Source: Volutella citrinella
Lineage: Eukaryota > Ascomycota > Sordariomycetes > Hypocreales > Nectriaceae
Length of the DNA stretch: 64,000 bases
Assembly (NCBI GenBank): GCA_034401135.1
Contig: JAWZSP010000003.1
Location: 2,852,001 to 2,916,000 of the forward strand
Direction of reading: 5' to 3'
Within the stretch, counting starts at the first letter, position 1. Each line of letters starts with the position of its first letter. The position numbers were made by a program, and so were the translations under genes. Under the pieces are notes generated by a model. It saw only the letters and a program-made list of their open reading frames with translations. It was not told the origin of the DNA and did not search any database. This document shows, piece by piece, positions 46,089 through 55,300 of this stretch.

Positions 46089-48824
46089 ATGGTTTTAACA
46101 AAATCCGCTTCTGTCCCTGCGGGGGTAGGAAACAACGATGACTTCGCAGTGTCGCCAGCCAAACTGCAGAACGGCCGGAAGCAGAATGGTGAGTCGGATG
46201 TGATTCACTCACCACGAGTGTCGGGAAGAAGTACTTAGCTGTCGTCCAGGAATCGGCGTCGGGGAAGCACCAGATGCTGACGCGAGCAACGGTTTGGCTT
46301 CAGTCATGAAGAGAACAAAGACGGAGCTGCTATGTAGGTCTATTCAGTTCATCTCTGCTCTACTGACACTTCTCAGCCCGATTCGCGCCCAATCTAAACT
46401 CCAAAGCCTGGGGAAAGCTGACAGGTACATGCCTGACGGTGACGGGAACTCCAGGGGTAGTGTGTCTGACGTGTCTTCTCTAGAATCCCGTCTCTTCTCG
46501 TTGAAAGACAAAGGCGACTCCTTTAGAAGCGAAGAAATATCGGACGTGGACAACCCTATCCACCGTGCATCGAAAGCCAAGACACACAGACGCGCCAAGT
46601 CGGAGACTGCCAGAGTCCAGCCAGACGGTGCCCAGCTGTGGCCAGATGTGCCACCCATTCCAAGCATGTATCGCTTCACGGATGGCGAGCGCACCCGCAA
46701 TGGCATGAAGATCACAACCAATGAAGGGCTCCAAGCTTCACAGACGTCCAAGCCTTCTACACCCGATGAGTGTGAGCTTCATTGCAGCCCTGGGTGGCCG
46801 CTCGTTACGCCCTCAGCGAGCCCTGGACCCAACCTTGGGGATCATGGAACGGTCTTGGGGCCCGAGACCACTGAAACTAACCCCCCAATCGCTTCTTCTT
46901 TTTCTAGGCGCTCTCTCAAAAGAGCTACCGAGAGCGGATCGCCCATGTCACGGGGTCAAGACCAAAAGGATGCTGACATCTCGGAGCATAGTGAACAGTT
47001 GATGCCAACGAAACAGCGTCACTATACCAAGAACTCCCTCTACCAACATGAAACACATGCCCAAGCTCATTCTCCTGGATTCTCCAAGCATGGCCCCCTC
47101 GGCTCGCCTCAAAGAGCAGCCGTGTCCGCAAGCACAGCTGACAAGCCGCTCCCTCCTGACCCCAATCTCGAAGAAGATGCTGCTTCTGTGATCCACTGCA
47201 CGGAGACCCAGGGAGTAAACAACTGGAAAGTCACAAACTCTGCACTCATGGCTTACAATGCTATGCGAGGCTCCTGCAACCCAGGTGGCCCGGATCTTTT
47301 CGCCTGGGTTGACCAGTGCTGCAAAGAGGGGACCGCCCCAGTACCACACAGCAAGCGGGTTGGCACCTGCAAGTCGTAATTCTTCCATATGGTTTGCTTC
47401 TTTCATTCTTCGCTGCTGACATCTACTGTAGGTTGATGGGTGAACTGGGTCAGCTGAGCCATGACGCTGCGCAGGTTCTTGACGATTCCCACGGAAAGGA
47501 AACGTTCCTTATTCCACGCCCGGACTACGAACACCTCCGCAGTACCGGTCATATCCGCGGTCAGGGTGATGGTTATTGTTCAGATGATGCACAAACTATC
47601 GAGGGGTCAAGTTCAATGGCAAAGGGGGAGTCCCCGAGACCCGGCTCTGAAGACATCCGTACGTTCTGCTCCGAGAATAAGAGGCGCCCTTGCCAACGTT
47701 GCATTATTACAGACAGTGGATCGCCAGTCAACAATATCAACAACAACAGGGACGCTCTCTCCCATTCACTTTCCAGTTTGTCAAGTCTTCCTTGGGTCAT
47801 GAGCAGCCTACTGATTGATGAGCCGCAGATGAGTTCAGCATCTCAGACGCTGAAGGAGACTCACGGGAAAGTCGTATATCGCCCTGCACTTTCCGCCTCT
47901 GGGCCCAAGGGTGCGAACGATGGGATTCGCATGATGCAGATGGTACGGTTCTCCCCAGCGGCGAAAGAGAGGGTTGCTGCGATGGCAGCGCTGCCACTGC
48001 AAGCTCAGCAAACGATGCGGCAGCATCCGAGTCCAGCAAGACATCGCTGGCATACTCTCTCTCTTGGAAGCCAGGTAAGCGTCCACGTTCCTCGATGGGA
48101 CGGCCAGCCTAACTGTGTGCAGATCGACCTCCCCCGGCGCACGTTCAGGAGTGGCATCGCCAATTGCTCTTTCGAATGAGTCTCCCGCAATGCCCTGGGC
48201 CCACGGGTCCCCATGGCTCAGATACTTCTGGAGCTTCAAAGCCCTTCACTGACGTGAGCAAGAAGGTCGTTCCCATCTTGGAAGGGGAAACTGACTAGAA
48301 CCCAGGACGAGATCATTGCTGCTCTAGACTCAGAAGACGCACGAGATGTCGCAGGCATCCCCGCTCAAGATGCCCAAGAAGCCATCCGGCAAGAATACGA
48401 GGTCCTTCATCAGGCAGTCCTTGCTCAGAACAAAGCCGAGCTCAGCATCGTCGCCACGGAGCAGCGCATCTCGCTTCTCAAGGCACGGTTGGATCGTGTC
48501 TCGGCGGCAGTGGGTGAAATTCTCGATAGGAAAGTCCGCAAAAAGGAGCAGCGACGTCAAAGGATATACCGGCACGTCTCGCAACATCTAAGGGACATCC
48601 AAGAGAAGTCTGCGACGAAGAATCAGGAAGCCTGGGACCTCACAGTCCAGCTCGCAGGGCTGCTGGCCCAGGAACGGAATATAGCGTCGACGATGATCGA
48701 GGAAGCTCGCCGGGTCGGCATCGAAGATGTGGAAGACCCTGAAGACGTCGAAAGAGCGCTCCAGGCCTTGCTCTACGGGGGCGCAAATGCGTTTGCGGGA
48801 TACCGAGAGGAAGATTACTTCTAA
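46089..48824 (+). CDS. Eight-exon protein with C-terminal coiled coil, function unknown
   Basis: Exons are 46089-46188, 46250-46333, 46377-46424, 46484-47372, 47432-47775, 47829-48074, 48123-48253 and 48306-48824 (786 residues). I recognise no family. All seven junctions keep phase, although the exons come from different reading frames, and most introns (43-61 bases) have a CTGAC, CTAAC or CTGAT branch site. The N-terminal ~600 residues are Ser/Pro-rich and disordered (ADKPLPPDPNLEEDA, NEFSISDAEGDSRESRISP) with a conserved-looking RFAPNLNSKAWGKLTESRL near residue 63. The last 170 residues are helical: EQRISLLKARLDRVSAAVGEI and RKVRKKEQRRQRIYRHVSQHL look like a coiled coil plus basic helix, ending GYREEDYF. 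It has no signal or membrane segment. Weak points are the GTCGTA donor at 47373 and the GTTTGT donor at 47776. Cytoskeletal or scaffold roles would be guesses. Confidence 0.7.
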
Positions 48825-49333
48825 GGTCGGCACCATGGCTACATCAATTGGAATCCTGTCCTAGTCTTCTATGCATCAGAGACTACCGCCATGATGGGAG
48901 CTCTCTGTTGCATTTTGCTTCACACACTCAGACTTACATTGCTCACGAATTGCGGCTCAAACAAGGGAGACGATAGGAGATTCAGGTGGGGAGCATGTGC
49001 TCCCAGACCACCTCGCGAGGCATGACCCGGAGTTTGTTAGATATTAAAAGCCGTACACAACGCCTCGAGTTCATAGACTAGATGGCGCTTTCATCAATCC
49101 AACCGCCCCCCGAAGACCCGCCCTGTTATACACGTTTAGTTTTTTTATATGTACAACCATCCAGCTCGTAACCTTTTTGTAGTGTCCAACCAAAGTATGG
49201 CACCGCCATGCAACGAGAATGAGCATCATGAGAGGAGCATTATACATTTTCAGCCAACGCCAGACAATACACCATAATATTACACGCCGATTGCGACCCT
49301 TTCCCAAGTTTTGAGTGACGGGGCGGCAATGGC
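48825..49333. other. Convergent intergenic region
   Basis: The 3' flanks of the coiled-coil gene (plus) and the GrpE gene (minus) meet in 509 bases. No gene seen. Confidence 0.55.
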
Positions 49334-50115
49334 TTATTTGTTCTTGGCAACGCCGACCTTGGCGGCGCGCAGCACACGGCCGTTGAGCTTGAAGCCCTTC
49401 TCCTGGACGAAGAAGACGGTGTTGTCCTCCTTGTCCGGCTGAGGGGCCATGAAGGTAGCCTCGTGCTCGTTGGGGTTGAACTTCTCGCCCTCAGGGTCTA
49501 GTCGCTCCAGGCCGTGCTTCTTGAGGGTCTGCATGAGGATGTTCTCGGTCATCTTGAGGCCCTCGTACAGGTTGACGAGGTCCTGCAGGCTCTCCGGACG
49601 ATCGGCGGCCTCCAGCTTCTCCTTGGGGACCATGCCAAGGGCGCGGTCGAAGTTGTCGACGCTCTCGACGAGGTCCTTGGCGAACTTCTGGATGGCAAAG
49701 TCGCGGGCGGTCTTGACCTCACGCTGGGTGCGCTCCTGGAGGTTGCGGAAGTCGGCGACGGTGCGCATGCACTTGTCCTATAGACCAATTGTTAGCGAGG
49801 GGGCCGAGTAACGCAGTCATTCCATCGCTAGCTGCTGACCTTCCAGTCGCGGGCCTCCGCATCCTTGGCCTCGAGGGCCTTCTTCATCTCAGCCAGAGGA
49901 TCGGCCTCGGCCTCCTTGGTCTCGCCCTTGGCTTCCTCCGAAGACTTGGACTCCTCCTTGGCCTCGCTGTACCATCTTGACGCGGCGGGCTGCGCAGCTC
50001 GCAGGGCGAAGGCCGGGGCAGGCTGGAATTGCGACTGAACGAATGGTCGTGTGACAGCAGCGCGCGGGGTGGCACGCAGGGCGCGAGAAGAGGCAGAGAT
50101 AGCTTGACGGAACAT
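49334..50115 (-). CDS. MGE1: Mitochondrial GrpE, nucleotide exchange factor for Hsp70
   Basis: Cochaperone that releases ADP from mitochondrial Hsp70 during protein import and folding. Exons are 50115-49840 and 49777-49334 (239 residues). The N-terminus is a presequence (MFRQAISASSRALRATPRAA). An acidic Glu/Lys-rich helix follows, then the long GrpE helix with CMRTVADFRNLQERTQREV and FAKDLVESVDNFDRAL. The beta domain has FNPNEHEATF, KGFKLNGRVLRAAKVGVAK. The 62-base intron starts with an uncommon GTCAGC but joins exactly (RDWK/DKCMRTVADF); reading on without splicing stops after three residues. It is divergent from RPN6 across 500 bases, with a heat-shock-element-like array about 90 bases before the start. 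Family identity is secure. Confidence 0.95.
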
Positions 50116-50615
50116 GATGGGTGGCTAAGGAGTCGAGGCCGATAGAGCGGTCAATTGCACAAATGTTGGGGGGGAAGATGCTTAAAAAGGTGGCTTTATG
50201 GTCATGAAGTTTCTAGAGCTGGGAACCGAGAACCGAAATTTTAGCATGACGGGCGGATCTCCGGCTGCGGCTCGGGCGAGCTGAGGCCAGGTACGTACCT
50301 CCGGATCAACAACGGGCCGTCGAAGCTCTACGCTCACGCTTTAGGCCAGTGACGAGCTTTCGATCTGGGGACCGGCCCCGCTTTTCAGCAGGCCTGGCCT
50401 ACGTCGTGCTCTGGCAACCTGGAGGAGGGCAGGTTCCGTTGAATGGAGCTTGACTTGCCGCCTTGCCTGCATCCCGCCTCGTCAACCATACCGAAACCAC
50501 ATCACCAACACCGCGGCCACCAATTCGCAAATTCCACCGCGAGTACGCACGCACGAACCCGCACCCATACAGCTCCCCTCCAGACGCACACATTTCCCCC
50601 CTGTCATCTGTCACC
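50116..50615. promoter_or_regulatory. Shared divergent promoter of MGE1 and RPN6
   Basis: This 500-base region serves two protein quality-control genes. It holds a heat-shock-element-like array at 50201-50218, nearer MGE1, and a 12-base palindrome AGGTACGTACCT at 50289-50300. I did not find the yeast proteasome element GGTGGCAAA. Confidence 0.6.
50201..50218. promoter_or_regulatory. Heat-shock-element-like array upstream of MGE1
   Basis: GTCatGAAgtTTCtaGAG shows alternating GAA/TTC modules at 5-base spacing: two perfect and two with one change. That matches the binding pattern of heat shock factor trimers. It lies 86-103 bases before the MGE1 start. Heat induction is inferred. Confidence 0.55.
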
Positions 50616-52015
50616 ATGGCGGCGGGCGATTCGGCCAGGGTTCAAGAAGCCCAGAAGCTCGCCAAGTCGGATCCCCGAAAGGCTGAGGCAATCCTGAAGG
50701 AGATCACGACCAGTGCCCCCAGCGCGACCTCGGATGCTGCCACCCGCGAGTACGAGACGGCTTTGATAAGCTTGGGCGGGCTGTACCGGGACGAGAGGTG
50801 GGTGCCGCGCAATGCGTCGCTGCAACGCCGCAACAGGACGGCAAATGCTGATGACCAAGTACAGGAAGACCCAAGAGCTGGTAGACCTCGTCAAGGAGAG
50901 CCGATCAGTATTTTCTTCTTTTGCCAAGGCCAAGTCATCGAAGTTGGGTACGTTTGTGCTCGTTGAAGGCCATCCTCCCTGTGCGCCGTTGCTGACGTTT
51001 GCCCGTAGTTCGACAACTGCTCGACCTCTTCCGAGAAATCCCCAACAGCACCGATATCGAGATCGCCGTGACCAAGGACTGCATAGAATGGGCTACCGCC
51101 GAGCGCAGGGCATTCCAGCGCCAGGATCTCGAGGTCCGCCTGGTCGCGCTTTACATGACCAAGCAGTCCTACTATGAGAGCCTTACCCTCATCAACAACC
51201 TCCTCCGCGAACTTAAGCGCCTAGATGACAAGCTTCGTCTCGTCGAGGTCCAGCTCCTCGAGTCTCGAGTCTACCATGCCCTGGGAAACATCCCCAAGGC
51301 ACGAGCGGCCCTGACCAGCGCCAGAACCAGCGCTGCCAGCGTCTACACCCCTCCCATGCTCCAGGCCAACTTGGACATGCAGAGTGGCATGCTCCACGCC
51401 GAGGACAAGGACTTCAACACCGCATTCTCGTACTTTATCGAAGCCTTGGACGGTTACCACACCCAGGACGAGAGCGCCAAGGCTCAGGCTGCCCTACAAT
51501 ACATGCTTCTCTGCAAGATTATGCTCAATCTTGTCGACGACGTCAACAACCTCATGACGTCCAAGCAGGCTCTCAAGTATGCCGGCAAGAACCTGGAGGC
51601 CATGAAGGCCATTGCCCGTGCACACTCAAACAGATCTCTCGAGGAGTACGAAGGCGCTCTCTCCACCTACCGCTACGAGTTGGGCAGCGATGCCTTCATC
51701 CGAAACCACCTGCGCCGTCTCTATGACGCAATGCTGGAGCAGAACCTCATCAAGGTCATCGAGCCCTTCTCCCGCGTCGAGATTGACCACATTGCCAAGA
51801 TGGTCGGCCTCGACACCCAGCAGGTTGAGCGCAAGCTCTCCCAGATGATTCTGGACAAGGTCATCATCGGCGTCCTCGACCAGGGAGCAGGATGCCTCAT
51901 CATTTACGACGAGACGCAGCGCGACGAGTCTTACGACGCCGCCCTGGCAACGATTGACAAGCTGAGCAACGTGGTGGATGTGCTTTACACAAACCAGGCC
52001 TCCATGCTGGAATAG
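50616..52015 (+). CDS. RPN6: 26S proteasome regulatory subunit Rpn6
   Basis: PCI-domain lid subunit (human PSMD11) that clamps the proteasome lid to the core particle. Exons are 50616-50797, 50865-50947 and 51009-52015 (423 residues, close to the usual length). The N-terminal TPR-like helices start QEAQKLAKSDPRKAEAILKEI. The middle has CIEWATAERRAFQRQDLEVRL and LLRELKRLDDKLRLVEVQLLES. The PCI winged helix carries LIKVIEPFSRVEIDHIAKM and QQVERKLSQMILDKVIIGVLDQG, and the tail helix reads ALATIDKLSNVVDVLYTNQ. All are typical Rpn6 wording. The two introns restore YRDERKTQELVDLV and KSSKLVRQLLDLF in phase. It is divergent from MGE1 and convergent with the AT-hook gene. Confidence 0.96.
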
Positions 52016-52385
52016 AAAAAGATTTGGGGGCGACGGCGACGGCGACGGCTGGGGCCAAGGCGTGGTTTACTGTAATATCACAAGCAGATTAGGCGTTCAA
52101 GAGGGACAGACTCTTCTACAACATTGCGCTTTTCTGCTTCGTCAACAATCTTGTTGATCATTCCATTCTTATTTTGACGTGACAATAAGTAGTAGGTAAG
52201 TAGGTGGTATAAGCTTCGTAGAGAGTACAACATAGACTTCGTGCATGATATTGATACGGTGGTATCTCCTCGAAGGCATCATCATCCTGAAAAAAAAAAA
52301 ACAATATGATATAAAACGCCATTGTACTGCCCATGCAAGAGCCAAGCCCAAACTCCAGTGACATTTTCCAACCAGTTTTGGTCAT
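52016..52385. other. Convergent intergenic region
   Basis: The 3' flanks of RPN6 and the AT-hook gene share 370 bases. It contains a purine run and an A-tract near 52290-52303; no gene. Confidence 0.55.
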
Positions 52386-55300
52386 TCAATGGAACATGGC
52401 CCTCCGGGGCCTGTTAATCCTGCGATGTCTCCTCCTCTCCTCGCCCAGGATGAGGGCAAACAGTCGCTTGGCCAGCGCGCCCTCCTCCCAGCCACCGACC
52501 TCCGCTTTGAAGGCATCGACACAGTCGAGGTGCCATCGCTCGAGTACCATGGCCTCGCCTTGGCTCTCAATGGTCTTTCCCAGGTACTTGTCGCCGCGGC
52601 GCTCGTACGAGACCTCATATGGTCCCTTGCGACGAAGCTGAAGCAGCTCGTCCATCAAGAGCCAATGCTGGCGAGTCCAGAACGTCTGGGACAGCGGCTC
52701 TTTTTGGGGCTGCTTCACTGCCGGAGATGCATCCGTCATGGAGATGTCCGAGGCCTCATGGTTCTCCTTGTCTGCGGTCTGTGGCGGCGGGCGCTGCGGA
52801 CGCGGGGTCCGCTGAGACTGGCTAGGGCCACCGGCCTGTGAGGTCGATGAATTGGAGAGCCGACGCTGCTGCCGCGCCTTGGCCTGCTCTACCGGGGAGA
52901 GCACGCTGCTGGTGAATTCGACCACTCGACCAGGGGTGTGCGGCTTAAGGGGAGAGCGCAGGCTCGACTTGCTGGGCGAAGCATTCTTTGGGGGGAGCGG
53001 CCGAAGGAGGGGCCGAGCAGGCTGAGGCGAGTTCACGCTTGCATCCGTCGTCTCCTGCTGCCATCGCTGGATATCTGCGCGAGACAGCTGCATGCGCGGA
53101 GGAGTCGGAGCACCGGACCGAGCCGGTCCGCTGAACAAGGACACGCTGGCTTGCCGCGGGCGTGGCGTAAAGTTCCGCTTTTGAGAAATCAATGGCATCT
53201 CAATTTCTCCGAGGCCAGGCTCAGGCGACTCATCACGCCCCGCGGGAGATGTCGCGTCCCTCTGCGCCTCAGACGCGTCCTCTAACCCAACTCCGGGTTC
53301 CTGAGTTCGGGTGGAGGCGAATAAAGCTGGCTCCCGAGAGGCGAGAGGCCTGGATTCTTGGTGAGCCACCTGGGGAAACATTGAGCTCGTGGGCAAGACA
53401 GCAGGGGCTGGCGCCAGTTCGTGCTCCGGCTCATCCTGGGGTCCCGGGCCCCTTGCCCGTGATCCAAAGACAGACATGGACAGCTTATCGGCCATCATCC
53501 CCGGAATCGCGGCTGGGGAGGAGAAAAATGAGGAGAGATCAAAGCGCTTAGCTTTGACGGCAGACTCAGGGGCCTGGCCCTGCTGCTGCTTATCTTGTTG
53601 GGCGAGGAGAGAGTAATCCTCTGCCGGGGCCGCTTCATTCGCCTTTTCTTGCACATCCTCAATCGGTACATCGGCGTCCGATGTTGGCTCCTCTTCTCGG
53701 GTGGGGATCTGTGCATCCTTTGACCCAGGCCGGGTGCCTGACCTTGTCCAGGGGCTGGGCAAGGCATTACGCCGGCCGATTGGAGCAGTTGCCTTCCTTC
53801 CAAACGAATGCTGGCGAGTTGATCGAGGTGTCGCCCGTTTGGCCTCGAACTCCCAGATATCGCTTTCATCATCGGGTTCCAGAGACATGTCATCCCGGTC
53901 ATCTGCCCCATCGATCTGCATGGGGGCGTGATGAGGTTCAGGTTGAGCAGCAACCACGTGGGACCCAGGAACAAGCTCACTGAGCTGGACATCTCCTCGG
54001 AGGTGAGCACTGATCGGGCCTTCAGTTGCCCTCCAGCTCATCTCAGCGTCGCTCGGGGGTGCGATCCGCATTGAATCAGTAGGAGACATTCGTCGCGATT
54101 CTTGTGCTGCAACATTGTTGCTGCTCCTCTCCAGCGCCTCCATGAAGCTGTTTTGGCCAGTGTGGTGAGACTCTGAGCCGAACGGATCGTCATAGATCTG
54201 CCTAACTGGGCTGGGTTTTGCTGCTGGTGGAAATGAGAGTGGCCGTCGTGGGCTGGCGCTGACTGTACGCCGAGCCGCCATCTCGGCCTCTCGGGATCCA
54301 GGGCCAAGCTCTCTGGTGACTGAACTTCTGAAGGGGCTTCGGAGCTGATTCTCACGCGGCTCGGGTGAAGGGGGATCTGAAGTAACGCTCTGGAGCGCAC
54401 GCCCTGCGCGGACAATAGGAGACAGGAGTGGGCGGAAGGCCTTCTCTTGCGCTGATTCAGGTACCAGCGACTGAGGTTCCTGTAGCGGGGAAGATATTTG
54501 GTTAACAGGAGTAACTTCCAGCCTTGACGGCTCTCCCTCTTGGGGAAGTGTATCGGGTTGCGATCCTTGGTCCTCATCGTCGTCGACCATGTCTTCGATA
54601 ATTTCCGGGATGGCTTGAGACTGCCTGAAACTCATGTTGCCGGGTGAGGCGGTCTTTGTTGAGCCCTGCGAGGACTGTGTTGATTTCCCCTGATTGTCGG
54701 CGTCCACGCCGATTTGAGGAGGGGTATCATCTGGTGTGGGCAGGCGGCCCGCATCAGAGCGAGATATGGCGCTCGCATTTGATTCAGTCGGAAGCAGCGC
54801 AGCTTCCTCGGTTGGCAGTTGCTCTTCCACTTCCGCATCATCTGTCATGTCCTGGGATGGTTGCGCCATTTCCATGCTGTTCTCATCTCCATCACTACCC
54901 TCCTTCTCCGGCGCCTCCTCAAGAAGCGGCTCTTCATTAATCATGTCGTCGTCATATCCAGCTTCCTGGTTACTCGTAATGCGGGTCTGCTGAGTATAGG
55001 ATTCATCGGCAAAGAACTCCTCGGGGGCCTGAGATGTTTCGTCCATTTCGACATCCGACTCCAGTTGGGGCTTTTCTTGGGGCGCTTCCTCCATCTCTGC
55101 GAGCTGCTCCTCTTCAAAATCTTCCGATCCATTTTTCTCCAGCACCTCGGGCACCTCTGGCAGCTCTTCTGATGGCTCTTCCGGCAAATCTTCCTCCAGC
55201 TCCTCTGGCAGTTCTTCGGGCTGTTCTTCGGGCAGCTCTTCGGGTAGCTCTTTCTCCAGCTCCTCCAGCTCCTCTTCCAGTTCCTCTGGCACTTCTTTGG

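Noticed and set aside
47316..48179. 288-codon frame taken as a separate gene
   Set aside because: It begins inside an exon of the coiled-coil gene and its second half is out of frame; the GTTTGT/CAG intron at 47776-47828 explains the switch.
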